From positions 1,364,001-1,428,000 of the forward strand of contig NEEC01000020.1 in NCBI GenBank assembly GCA_002189035.1: DNA of 64,000 nt. Direction: 5' to 3'. The notes beneath the pieces are model-generated. The model searched no databases, had not been told where the DNA came from, and was given only the letters and a program-made list of their open reading frames with translations. Source of the stretch: Utricularia gibba (lineage: Eukaryota; Streptophyta; Magnoliopsida; Lamiales; Lentibulariaceae). How positions within the stretch are numbered: position 1 is the first letter of the stretch; each line of letters opens with the position of its first letter. The translations under genes and the position numbers were made by a program. Below are positions 47,696 through 60,020 of this stretch, piece after piece.

Positions 47696-48629
47696 CAAAC
47701 ACATTGTATTCCACGTATCATATGTCTATCCAATTATTTCAAAAACTATATCCAATTTGGTTTAATTTCATAAGGTATTATTGCATATCTAATAGAACAT
47801 ATGTTGTTTATATCAATCACAATAGTTACCAAAACTAATAGTTACATCATCTATAAGTATGTGTGTCATCAGCACATAAAACTAAACAATAATATTGAAA
47901 TGTATTCATTGAAAATTAAAATTTCAAATAATCTCAATAACAAAGTAATCATATATAAACAAATTTTATAGAAAATTTGTTATATAAAACAAATAAAGTA
48001 AGGTTATTTTAATAATGATTACAGAAGAAGATGATTTGATTGATAAAATTTTAAGCATAGTTAAATGCCTAGAAAGCATCAAAGGGGTGTGTGCATATTG
48101 GAATTGTGGAGTTAATTAGAATTACACCTACAATCAAAATATTTATTTAGAAATCTACCCATTATGTGTAAATATGTGAAACTTATACTCATTCTTTTTT
48201 TTAAAAAATTTTTGTTAATTTATATAAATAAAATTAGTATATTTTATTCATTTATCGATATAAAAATAATATTTGTAATAATTAAAAAATTATATTATAA
48301 AATTTTGATATATCATATATAATACAATAAAAATTATATATATATATATATTTTGATATTTTGATTTTATATTTTTATTGATAAAAAAAATAATGTAAAT
48401 TAATTGAACATATAAATTTATTAATATAAATAAAATGAATATTATCAATAAAAATAATAATATAATAATCTAGATATTATAACATTGTATATGAAATTTA
48501 TATATAATATAATATATAATGTATTATGAAGAAATATGTGATTATAAATTAGATTACATTATTTTTTGATCTTATAATATATATTAAACAATAGTTTGGT
48601 TTATAATATCTACATATAATAATTATGAT
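47696..48629. other. Very AT-rich spacer
   Basis: Mostly A/T with short TATA runs (48337-48352). A diverged relative of the following 37-bp unit may be present near 48468. No gene. Confidence 0.5.
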
Positions 48630-48923
48630 AAGTAGATATTATTATTCCGTGGATATAATTTAATATATGTAGATATTATGATTATATGGTTATAAATTAA
48701 TATATCTAAATATTATTATTATGTAGACATAAATTACTATATGTAGATATTATTATTGTGTGATTCTAAGTTAGTATATCTAGATATTATCATTACGGGC
48801 TATAATTTAATATACGTAGATATTATTATTATGTGGTTGTTGATTAGTGTATCTAGATATTATCATTATATAGTTATAAATTAACATATGTACATATTTA
48901 TATCATACTATAAAAGGATGGTA
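48630..48923. repeat. 37-bp tandem repeat, seven full copies
   Basis: Units start at 48630, 48667, 48704, 48741, 48778, 48814 and 48851, with a partial copy from 48888; the fifth is 36 bp. Each opens with A(T/C)(G/C)TAGATATTAT. From the second unit on, the openings alternate ATGTAG/ATCTAG, and later units pair off (5 with 7, 4 with 6), giving a 74-bp higher-order period. Confidence 0.93.
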
Positions 48924-49139
48924 TATGCAAGTTATTGCAACAATTATTCTAATCAAATTTCCGATGTCAAATTTTCTCGGCTCGAATAACGGTCCTTATG
49001 AGTTCAATTTGCAAAATTCTCCATACAGGTATAACCCACAAAATGTTCTGTATGAGTTCAACTCATAACATTCAGAATATGAGGGTGGCTCATTTTATTG
49101 AGCTAAGTTTTTTTAGCTTGATGGAAATATATGGTTACT

Positions 49140-50640
49140 ATCGATTTCTGTGACTTAAAAAAATACGGATTCGAAAATGACAAATATTCAAAATACTGAT
49201 TGGTTTGGCATAAAGGAAGAGTATACGATGCACAACTATAGAGCTTTACAATTTTATGACTACTCAATCAGTACTGATTACAATGAGATTGAAAGTTATC
49301 AAACTAGAGAAGAAGAAATAAGAGTGGAATCCAGTTCAGATTCAATTAAATAATAATTATTGTATTTTAATATTTTTGAAATCTAACAAGAAATTTTTTT
49401 CAGATGATCCAAATGACGATACATATGTAAACGTTAATCAAGATTACGATCCTAATGTTGGTAATGTAGGAGAATATGATCTAGATTACGATCCAGATTT
49501 TGATGAAGATAAAGAAGATGAAGATGATTTTTCAGAATTGGATACAATTGAATGCCTAATTGTTAGAGGTCATTTTTTTCGAAAATAAGGAGGCCTTTCG
49601 TAGTAAAATGGTGGAATATTCAATCAAAATCGTTAAAAAGTTCTATGTTAATTATTCAAAGTCTAATGTTTTGGATTTATGTAGCAAACAACGCAGAGAA
49701 CAATGATGTCATTGGACGATTTGTGGTGTCTACTGTAAAACACATGGGTAATGAAAAGTTACTGTGGTGGAATTAACTCACACCTGTAGTCGGGATGGTC
49801 TAAGATATTTTGATCATCGAAATATTACAGTTAGGTATATCGGCAACATAGCAACACCGTTTGTGGAAAGAGATATTGATACTAAAGCACGAACAATTGT
49901 AACTGCAGTTAACGAGACAACGAATTATACAATTCCATATAATAGAGCTTGGTATAGTTTGAGATGAGCATTCACTGATATGTTCGTTAATTGAGAGAGT
50001 TTTGTGCCAAGACTCCCCTTTTTCTTACAAGAGATAACACTTCAAAATATGGCATTATAGTCCAATGGAAGCATCGCAATGGAAATGTATTACACTATAT
50101 ATTTTGGGCATTTGGACTTTGTTCAAATATATAAATAGTGTCGACCGGTGGTGTCAATTGATGCAACTCATTTATAAATGTGCATTACCGTCACAAAATC
50201 CTTATTGTGGTCACTCTTGATGTATCTTGCAAATATGTTCCCATTGCATTTGCTATTGTGGATGAGGAAATAGATAACTCATGGATATGGTTTCTTCAAC
50301 TACTTGGCAGGTACGTTGTTCAATATATATCAACATGCTTAATCTCTGATAGGTGTGACTCCATCAGAAAGGCAGCGCAATGAGTTCATGCCTTCAACCC
50401 TGCAAATGGTAGATGCATAGATGGTGTATTCGATACCTAAGGACGAATGTTATAGATAAATACAAGCATCCAAGATTAAGAGACACATTCACAAGAGTTG
50501 CAAATGCAATATCGATGGAGAAATTCAACTTCTATATGGATCAAATCCAAGATTTTCACATGGGTGCCTGGCGTTATTTGTCTTAATTCCCTCTAGAATC
50601 ATAGACGTTGTTACACAATGGAGAAAAAAGGTAAGATACT
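49140..50640 (+). pseudogene. MULE transposase relic 1
   Basis: Frames in order: an acidic N-terminal region (49376-49588), FRSKMVEYSIKIVKKFYVN, then VVELTHTCSRDGLRYFDHRN (zinc-type region preceding the core), SIDATHL near 50155 (first catalytic Asp), VTLDVSCKYVPIAFAIVDEE, SWIWFLQLL, LISDRCDSIRKA (second Asp), and KYKHPRLRDTFTRVANA. Many stops and frame changes. These are Mutator-like (MuDR) transposase features. Terminal inverted repeats not found. Confidence 0.85.
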
Positions 50641-51369
50641 CTAATTATTCAATTATTTCCATTAAAAAAACTTACCATTCTCAACCATATTTAGATTTGG
50701 AATCATGACTAATAATCAAGTCAAAGGTATGAATGATGTACCATACTTAGATTTGCTCAGGTATTAATAACTATATATTTGGTATAATCTTACACTCATA
50801 TCCTTAGTGTTTTTCTTACGAAAATGTAGGCAACATTCACAAGGTGAAAAAAATTATTTCATAAAACGATTATCTAAAGTCTTAGAACGATGTCATCAAA
50901 GACTGTAATTTGCCAAAAGAATAAATTTAAAAGAAAAATAATATACAATCAATTTGGTAAAAATTTGTTTTTCGTTTTTCTTTTGAGGTCATATTATTTT
51001 TTTCGATTTTCAACTAATATATTTATTTTATTCATTTATATACATATGTTATAAATATAATTTGCTTAAATATTATAAATCATTATTTTTATATTGATTT
51101 TGGTTAAAAATCACTAATTTTCGTTATTAAAATGAATAAAAATTAAAAAAAATAAAAATAATTAGTTTTTTTCACAGAGAAATACACAGTACACACAATG
51201 TGTATATTTCTAAATTAGATTTTTTTACAGTGGGTATGACCCCCAAATCTGGTACTAAAAGTGGCAGAACTCAGCAATGATTTTATGGATAAGGTGGAAA
51301 AATACCTCACCTTTTTTTAATTCATTTGTGATTTATCCTACCTTTTTCAACACTTTGTAAATTACCAAA
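50641..51369. other. AT-rich spacer
   Basis: No gene, tRNA or repeat structure seen beyond A/T runs. Confidence 0.5.
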
Positions 51370-53010
51370 AAAATGAGTTCTTCTTTGCACTTTACTTAAA
51401 CTTTATGATTTTAGTATTTATTATATTCTTAATACAATCGCTGCCTTCACGCTTATCCCCATTTCAGATTTTCTTGCTCGACCTTGAACAAATGGTTCTC
51501 ATTTATCTTTACGATGTCCAAAATCAAAATCATACTTTTTTGTATTTACTTGTTAAACAGTTCAGTTCCGTATCACATCATTGTTATATGTGTTGTTAGA
51601 TGTATTTTTTTTAATACATTAATATTGAAAATAATATATTTTTAATTTAAAAATAAAGATTTCAACTTTAATTGGATTTGATATTTAGAGTTTAATTTTG
51701 TACTTAAGTATTAGAGTTTAAAATTTAATGATTTAAGGGTTAGATTTAGAAATGAATATTAATAACTACTAAATAACATTATGAATGACAAAATTCAAAA
51801 ATTCAATTTAATTTGTAAAATACTAATTCAATACATCGAATACAGTTAAAAGCTCAATGAAGCCCCCAAGAAATTAGATCATTTTTGCATTTTACCTCAA
51901 CTTCATGATTTTCATATTTATATTTTTAATAAATGTATTTTTTTAATATATTAATATTATTAATAATACATTTTTATTTATATTATAAGATTTCAATGTT
52001 AATAGGATTGATATAGTGTTAGTTTTTTTTGGTTGTGGATTTAAGTTTTAAAATTCAAAATATAATGATTTAAAGTTTAAGATTTAAAATATTATATTTT
52101 CCAATTTTATTTAACATTTAAGATTAAAATTCTATATATCATCATACAATTAAAAAAATAAATTAGTTTCCTCTACTTTTGACCTCTAGATGGGGTCGTA
52201 ATTAAGAAACCATGTGCAAATAGCTGTAATGAAAAACTCTTTCTTCCAACATGGGTTGTTTATCATTGTATGATATGCTTTCATATTTTTTAATTGACCC
52301 ACAACTGAGAAAAATTAAATCTTATAATGTGGATTTGATATTTGGAGTTTAGTTTTGTACTGAAGTATTAGAGTTTAAAACTTAATGACTTAAGATTTAG
52401 ATTTATAAATGAATATTAATAAGCTATTCAATTAAATTATGAATGAAAAAATTCAATTTAAATTGCAAAACACCAATTCAATACATCTAATAAGGTAAAA
52501 GCACGATGTAGCCCCAAAAATTAGATCGTTTTTGCATTCTACCTCAACTTTATGATTTTCTTATTTATATTTTTAATAAATGTATGTTTTAATACATTAA
52601 TATTACTAATAATATATTTTGAATTTAAAATATAAGATTTCAATTTTAATAGGATTTAATATTTAGTATTAGTTTTTTTATTATGGATTTAAGTTTTAAC
52701 ATGTAAACTATAATGATTTAATGTTTAAGATTTAAAATATTATATTTTCCATTTTTATTTAACATTTAATATTAAAACTCTATATATCATCCTCCAATTA
52801 AAAAATAAATTAGTTTCCTCTACTTTTGAACTCTAGATGGGGTTGTAATTAAGAAAACCATGTGCAAATAGTTGTCTTTAGTAACTCTTTCTTCTAACGT
52901 GGATTGTGTATCATTGCATGATATAATTTCATATTTTTTAATTGATCCATACTTGAGAAAAATTAAATCCTTATTTTTGTTGTCTTAAACTTTTATTTAT
53001 AATTTATATT
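51370..53010. repeat. Tandem duplication, about 658-bp unit
   Basis: Unit copies start at 51781 and 52439 (ATGAATGA.AAAATTCAA). They share long runs such as TAAATTAGTTTCCTCTACTTTTGA, TCTAGATGGGGT and ACCATGTGCAAATAG. A partial earlier copy (about 51370-51780) shares the ACTTTATGATTTT start and the AGTATTAGAGTTTAAAA end, with a foreign stretch in between. No coding content. Confidence 0.88.
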
Positions 53011-53389
53011 ATTCATATCAACATTTTGTAAAATTCCTTATATCTGAATTCATACTTGTTTTACTCCATTTGATAATAGTGTTTTTTATACCATATGAAT
53101 AACCAAAATATCAATTTGTAAGAAAAAAAAAATATCTAATACATATTAAAAAATAAAATATTGTCTACAACGTGTATTACATAAGGGACATGAAAAAGAT
53201 AATTTGATTTTTTTTTTTTTATGTAGTTGGCTGAAATAATTAATTTTGCACATGTTGATGTCTCTAATAATTCTCATTTATAAAGAAAATAAATTAATAT
53301 TTTCAAATTGGCTATATATATGATGGGAGATAAGAGCATTATGATTTAATTTTTCATTTTCCTACAATCACTAATATCCTCTATATCCC

Positions 53390-55451
53390 ATGACTCTCGT
53401 AATGCTGAAGTTGTATGCTGGTGGACGCATTCTTGAAGATGAAAATGGGTATGTAAGTTATGATCGAGATCCTTTAAAGATTATAACAGTTAAACATACA
53501 ATTTCTTTGAAAAATATATTAAAGATTATTCACAATGAAATTGCAATAGTGGTTGATCTCCATTATATTCAATTGACTACTAAGTTCTATGATAAAAGTA
53601 CCGGAGTTGCAAGGTGCATTAATATTTCTGATATAGAAACATTACATTTTCTTTTAATTCAAATAATTCATCATTTGGGATCGATATGTATATTTCAAAA
53701 ATTGCTGATGATGGAGCAACAACAAGCACTAGAGGTAAGTATTCTTTTTTTAAATTTATATTTCTTATTAACTTTATAAATTTCCAATATTTATATACAT
53801 GTATGTTATGAAGTCCAAAATATGTCAAAAGATAGGGAAATAACTATTCAACAATCATATAATTCTGGTGATTTTAATCCTTTTTGGAGAACACTAGCAA
53901 TACAAGGAATTTTCTAATTATGGAGGTATATTTATATATATGCATTTGATTATGTTTCGGTATGAATTATTATATTTTAATTTTTTATTGCATTATTTTT
54001 GTTATATTGCAATTTTACATGTTGTAATAAAGATAGTTAAATATCCTAACGTCTTCAATTCATTGTGAAATTACTTGAGATTTTTAACATATTAATGATA
54101 TACCTATAATTTCATTCTAGCATTTGAAAAATACATCAATTTTTATCACTATGACAAATTAATATTAAAACATTACATATTTTTAATAAACATACTAATA
54201 TACATTTTTATTCATTAAAAATCATCATTTAAATGTCAATAAAAATATACTATAATTTTAACTAACTTTAGAATGTATTTCATTTTCAATTTTTTAAATA
54301 TATAATATGATTATTATGTTTTTTTTCAAAATAATAGTTATAAATATATATGAAAAATATATGTATAAAAATTTTAAAATTTGTGATATAAATAAAAATT
54401 TAATCAATTGAGGTAAACTTTCTTTGTTTTATAATAAAAATAATTACTTTTACCAAAATGAATATTCACATAAAAATAAAATCAATCAATTAAGGTTTTC
54501 CGTTTTTTCAATAAATATCAATCATATACATGATTTTTATGTTTTATTTTGTACATTGAAAATGGATATAAACATTTTATAAAATAAAATTTTTATTTTA
54601 TAAATAACATATATAATTATTCTTAATTATTATATTATAAAACATTATAATCAACGTTTCCTTATATGATATATTTAAAATAATCGATTTTCGAAAAAAA
54701 AAAATTAAGATATATATTTTTTAAGAATGAAATATGTTAATGAAAATCATAAATTATTTTGATTGAAATCTAAATGATAAATTTATTTATAAAAAATAAA
54801 TTGTAATATGTTCATTAACAACATTAAGGGTAATATAAATTTAATTTGTAAATAAGTGTTAAAATCAAGGTATATTGCAAATGTATGTATAAATTTAAAG
54901 TAGATTATCAATATGTTAACAAAATAAGTTACTTTACAAATACAATAATTATGACACACGTTTACCAATTTAGCTTGTTATATTGATATTTTGTATACTC
55001 ATAATTATTTAATTACAAACTATATTTTTTATGAATTATATTGATTCTTTTTTAAATTATTATAAATATTTATTAAATATCCTTTTTCCTTGACATAAGT
55101 TTAAATTTTTAACTTGTAAATGGTTTTTTTTTTATTTCAGATTATGTTTCACATCCATCTTCTCATCCTTTTGAGAATTATACCAATTATCATTGTGATG
55201 AGGGCACATATAGTATTTATGAAGAAGAAAATTTAAATCAAGAAAATACACATATCCCTGATAATATATATGCTGATGAAGAGGGAAGTATGAATGAAGA
55301 AGAAATACCCAACATTGATGAAATCTTGGAACAACAAGAAGAATCAATGAATGATCAAGTATGTATAAATGAAACTTATTCAAATACTGAGTCATTTATG
55401 TGGGCATACAACGTTGATACAAGTATTCCACTTGATTTTTATGATGAATAA
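53390..55451 (+). pseudogene. MULE transposase relic 2, N-terminal part
   Basis: 53390-53734 gives an N-terminal domain (MLKLYAGGRILEDENGYVSY) like those before MULE transposases. A GTAAGT donor at 53735 and a TTTCAG acceptor at 55140 suggest a 1.4-kb intron, but the frame does not join cleanly. 55141-55451 is an acidic linker (EEENLNQEN, NEEEIPNIDEILEQQEES). The frame ends near the inserted LTR; the core resumes at about 56660. Confidence 0.7.
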
Positions 55452-55482
55452 CAAATGGATTTATGATGAACGTTGGGAATGG

Positions 55483-56655
55483 GGTTGCTAAATGTCGCGG
55501 TTTAGCACATTCAACGCATCAAAATAAATTTATAAACCAAACTAATCTACTACACAAATCACAAGAATTAATGTAGTGTGGCAAGCAAGGGTTGAATCCA
55601 CATAGAATGGTTGTAATCTCATGAAGTTTAACACATTTATTGGAAACAGAGGGGTTTTCTGGGATTTAAGTCTAATGCGGGTAAGACGTAAAATAACAGT
55701 TACTGGAATAAACGAGGTGCATAAAACATAAAATTAAAGTAATTTGGCTGGGTTTTACACTAGAGTCTAGCTCTTGTGTCACTCAAGAGAGCTCTTAGGC
55801 TTAAACCCAGCTTAGAACGCTTGAAAACAGAGTAATAGTTTGCAGAAACAGAGCATGGTTCGTAGGAACAATAAAAGCGCGTTAAACTTAAAGGTAAACA
55901 TGAAAAGCTTAAACATAAACATGTTTATAAACTAAGGCAAGGTCTACAACGAGTTTCCCGTTCACAGCAAGGTACCGAAAAGCAGCATAAAGCATAGAAA
56001 CGAAAGCAGTAACGATAACAGGTTCTCGCAGAAATGGAAGTGCAGAAAATGCACAAATAAAAGTTGCAGGATGCTTCTGTGGGCTGGAGATCTATTGGAA
56101 ATCAAGTTATTGGTGGAGAGACGGTGTAAACACATAGATCTGGAGGTCGCCGGAGACTTTCGCCGGAGAAACGGAGTTCTCCTTGCTCCCGCTCGCTCCT
56201 GTTCGCTGCATGTTCACTCTGCGTGCACAGTGTACTCACTTTTCTTCTCTCCCTTCCTTTTCCCTTTTGCAGCTCAAAATTAAGGATAGCTTGGTCTTTT
56301 TCTCATGCTTCTAGAAGGTAGATCTATGCTCCATATCTTATCTCTTCAGAAGTGCGGCTACTTTCGGTGGAAAGTGACTTTTTGCACAGCTTTTCTATCC
56401 CTTTCTGACTTCTCAACGCGGAAAGTACGTTGCTGCAATACTAGGTATTACCCTGATAAGACTTAAAACATAGACTAGACGAAATATTAGAGTTTTCGGC
56501 TCAATTGTTGCCAATTGAGACTGTTTTCACAATAAACATATTTCAACAGTCTAAATATGCAAAAGAAGACATTTTAGCACCCTAATCAGCATTTAACTCT
56601 ACAAAACACACTTAAAAACATACATAAAAACACAATAAAAACGGTGTTATCAAAT
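55483..56655 (-). mobile_element. LTR of the TGATAACACC family inside MULE relic 2
   Basis: On the minus strand it starts TGATAACACCGTTTTTATTG and ends GCTAAACCGCGACATTTAGCA, matching both ends of 22735-25005. About 1.17 kb. It separates the acidic linker of the MULE from its core (VGMHFRDR). A clear target duplication was not found. No coding domain; the 70-codon frame at 56071 is chance. Confidence 0.75.
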
Positions 56656-56659
56656 TATG

Positions 56660-57900
56660 TGTTGGGATGCATTTTAGAGACAGATAAAGTTTTATTGATG
56701 CAGTTACACTATATCATCTATCTGTTGCTCAACGAGAATTTAAGGTAAAAAAAAGATTATCATCAATAGCGTGTTGAATGTCGGCAGATAAAGACATTCT
56801 CATGTCCATTCTATCTTCGGGCTGGTCCACAAGAACGAACGGATACATGGAAAATTACTAAATTGGTTCTACCTCATACTTGTGACGTAACACCAAGGTT
56901 ATCTACTGCACATTTAAATTTGACGGTGAAAATGATTGCTCCTCAACTTAAGCAACTTCTCCATGGTAAGTCAATAGCAAATGGTGTCCAACTAATTGTC
57001 AAAGATAAGTGAGGTTATGAGATTTCATATTGACAAGCATGGGCATCCTTAGTGCGACCATATGAATTACATTATGGATCATGGGAGACTTCTATAGTCA
57101 AACTTCCTCAATATCTAGAAGAAATACGTAGACAAAATCCAGGAACGGTGGTGTCATGGGAAAATAATGGTGATTTTAGGAAAGAAAGAATGCTCACAAG
57201 GGTATTTTGGGCTTTTTGTTTTACAATAGAAGCATTTCACTTTTGCAGACCAGTATTATGCATAGATGCAACACATCTTTATAGTTGGTATGAGTATAAA
57301 TTGTTAGTTGCAGTGGCTATTGATGCAAACAATTGTGTTTGTCCTATTGCCTACAGTTTTGTTCCAAGTGAATCAGAGGAAGATTGAGCTTGTTTTTTAA
57401 ACAACTTGATATGTATGTGGTTATAGAAAGACTCGGGGTTTGTATTATTAGTGATCGTGGACCTGTACTTTTGGTAGCTTACAAAATATACAGGCGTTTT
57501 CAGTCATCCATATGGTGTTCATCGATTCTGTGCATATCATATACAAAAGAATTATATGAGCAAAATTGGTTCAAAGTCAAAAGAAATATCTGAATTAATT
57601 AGAAGAGCTGCCTATGCAAGAAACAATTTGGATTTTACACAGGCAATTAAGCAACTTCAAATTCGATCTCCAAAAGCCTTCGACTATATGAAAAATATCT
57701 CATTGCAGGAATGGACATTGTTATATGATGGAAGACACAAGTATGTGATATTATATTTATTTTTTCTATTGAATTCATAATGCTATTATCAAAGTTTTTG
57801 TTAACAGGCATACGATAATGACTATCCACCATGTTGAAGCTCTCAACGTTGTTTTACGTGATGCTCGATGCTTACCACCAACAACAATCCCAAAGGTACT
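56660..57900 (+). pseudogene. MULE transposase relic 2, catalytic core
   Basis: Frames: VGMHFRDR, SFIDAVTLYHLSVAQREF, then 57052-57387 with the first catalytic Asp in CIDATHLY, LLVAVAIDANNCVCPIAYSF, then IISDRGPVLL (second Asp) near 57450, a HRFCAYHIQKNY-type His-rich motif near 57520, and LIRRAAYARN. Stops near 56700, 57010 and 57385. It is the same family as relic 1 but less decayed. Confidence 0.87.
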
Positions 57901-58069
57901 ATTATTATACTTAGATTTATCGGATTGACAAAAGCAATGTACCGGATTTTATTATTTTGATACTTAGATTTAACAATCTTTTTAAAAAGGAAAACAAATA
58001 CACTATTTGATAAAATCGCAAAGTTATTTTTTTTTTATTTTTGATAAAAGGTAAAGTGCAAATAAATGT

Positions 58070-58720
58070 TATTAGTAAGGTAAAATACAAATGGCAGACG
58101 TCTCGACGGAGCCGGGAAAAATGGTTATCGGCTTCAGCGCAGGGGAAATACGGAAACGCCTGCTTCACCGATGCTGTCCCGGAGACGACGACGATATCGA
58201 CGCCGACGTGGGCCGTGGCTCGCTCCGATCAGGCCATTATCCTACACAACCCCTCAAACGCAAGGTATCCTTCTTGTGGGGCAATGGCTTAGAAATCTTA
58301 CTCTCCAAATTTAATAAGAATCGAGCCACCGAGGCACAGGTTTAATAAGAATTAGGCTGGTTTCGAGGGAGCCTACCTACCATGTTTCCCGGAGCAGGTT
58401 CCACCCAGCCATTCGTTGCGGCGAAGAAACACGAGAACCCTGTTCAAGAATCGAAATCGGAGACATATCCAGGGAAAAGCGCAATGAAGAGGAGAGGCAC
58501 TCAGAGAAGAATGGATTTGATTTTTCTGTCATTAGAAGAATCAGATTAACGAGATTTTCAATAACTCATCATCGGGCCTCCTCCTCCTCCTCCCTACAAA
58601 CACACAGACACGCCGGAGTAGATGAAAACTTGGGGATTCTGCGTTTGGGGTAGGGTTAGGGTTTTTCAATAGTATTTGTTAGGGGAATCACCCGATCGGC
58701 CCACGAAAAGGCACGTACGC
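58070..58720. other. GC-rich gene-like island, not recognised
   Basis: It stands out from AT-rich flanks. On the plus strand 58091-58345 is open for 84 codons (MADVSTEPGKMVIGFSAGEI, then Asp-rich CPGDDDDIDAD), followed by a second open stretch from 58381 (MFPGAGSTQPFVAAKKHE). Near 58650 the words GGGTAGGGTTAGGGTTTTT form, on the minus strand, a telo-box (AAACCCTAA) as found in many plant promoters. It could be an old gene 5' end, or a fragment carried by the neighbouring MULE. I assign no function. Confidence 0.4.
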
Positions 58721-59039
58721 CAGAACATATGGGCTCGAGTTGGACCGTCTCTTTTAGATAGGCCCAAAATAAAATACTAAATCGCTCAATATGGAAAAAT
58801 GTAGTAAATTATTTTACTTCATTACGGTATCGTTTAGAATAACTATGAAAATATCAATTTGTTTCAAAATGTGAATAATTATATCAAATTCTACCATCAA
58901 AATCTTTTACATACACCAACTTTTTTAACCACTGCATTCACTTAATATTTTTAAAATATATATTTTTCACAATAAGTATTTTTTATTTATATTTATGTTT
59001 TTAATAATTTTTTAGTTCATTTTATATATTTTTATTTAA

Positions 59040-60020
59040 TTTTTTTTTTCTATATTTTTGAAAATTTCTATATTTATATTAATTTGATCCTTTTGAAATA
59101 TGTATTTTATGATTTTCAATATGATTTCAACTTGAATTAGAAAAAAAAAAGAAGAAGTGATCTTAATGAGTTGAATATTGAGATATTTGGATGAATACTA
59201 AAAAATTCAAATTATATAAAACTTACTAATAATAAGTTTATTAGTAAGTTTTATATAATAACTTGAATTTGATACAAGCTCACTAATAAAACTTATTCGA
59301 TCTCCACATTTATATAATAACTTGAACATCAAGCTTTTGGGGGTGTGGAGTGTTGGATTCAGTTTGGAAGTTCTATAATCGAGTCTAAAAGCCTGTTTAT
59401 TTCAACTTCTGCTTTAAATTAAGTGTTTTTGAAGTGATTTTTTATTAAAAACATAAACAATTTCTGCTTTTTTTGAAACAGAAACATTAAAGCACTTAAA
59501 AACGTTTCAATTTTTTTGAAACAGTTTCATACTCGTTTCTATCAACTTTTGAAGCACTTTTTTTGAAGTGATTTTAATGAAGTAGAAATAAACAGACTTT
59601 AATTATCTTCTATTTTCGTGTTCTTTCATTTTTCATCAATATTATATGTTAGAATTGAGCATGTGTACATGAGCACTTGTAGTTAAGTATATGTGATTAA
59701 AACTTGCTTGTTCAAACCTCTACCTATGTGATTGTGTGATTATGTTCTATTGCATTTAATTTGATATTTAATTTTATTTTTCCAAATATTTTTTTTGTTA
59801 ACATTTTCTTGATTACTACAAAACTTTGGGAGTTTCGAAAAATTTCATATGACTTTAATTACTTAAAGAGAATGGTTCAATCAAATATCGTTAGTAAGAC
59901 ACATTCATTCTAATGTGTTTACAAAAGTGTAAATTTTTTAGGTTAGATTGAATGTAGAGAAAAACAAAGATTATCACGGTAGTCAAAATGTCATTGATGA
60001 CATGATTAATTCTATAGTTC
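59040..60020. repeat. Dispersed repeat, copy B
   Basis: Related in order and orientation to 37600-38340. It contains a perfect hairpin near 59215-59262 (TTATATAAAACTTACTAATA against its complement) and is itself interrupted by the MITE at 59389-59599. Confidence 0.6.
59389..59599. mobile_element. MITE, 211 bp, TSD TAA
   Basis: The terminal inverted repeats are AAGCCTGTTTATTTCAACTT at the left and, read inward from the right, AAGTCTGTTTATTTCTACTT: 18 of 20 positions match. TAA flanks both ends (59386-59388 and 59600-59602), as for PIF/Harbinger (Tourist-like) elements. No coding capacity. The interior has further GAAACAG/TTTGAA repeats. Confidence 0.85.

Noticed and set aside
48630-48923. CRISPR array
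   Set aside because: Units are contiguous with no spacers, in plant nuclear DNA; it is a simple tandem repeat.
55475-56665. GTTGGGA on both sides of the LTR as a target duplication
   Set aside because: It is seven bases long and not next to the TG and CA ends, so it does not fit LTR integration.
58640-58670. Interstitial telomere array
   Set aside because: Only about two imperfect TTAGGG-like units are present; better read as a telo-box promoter motif.
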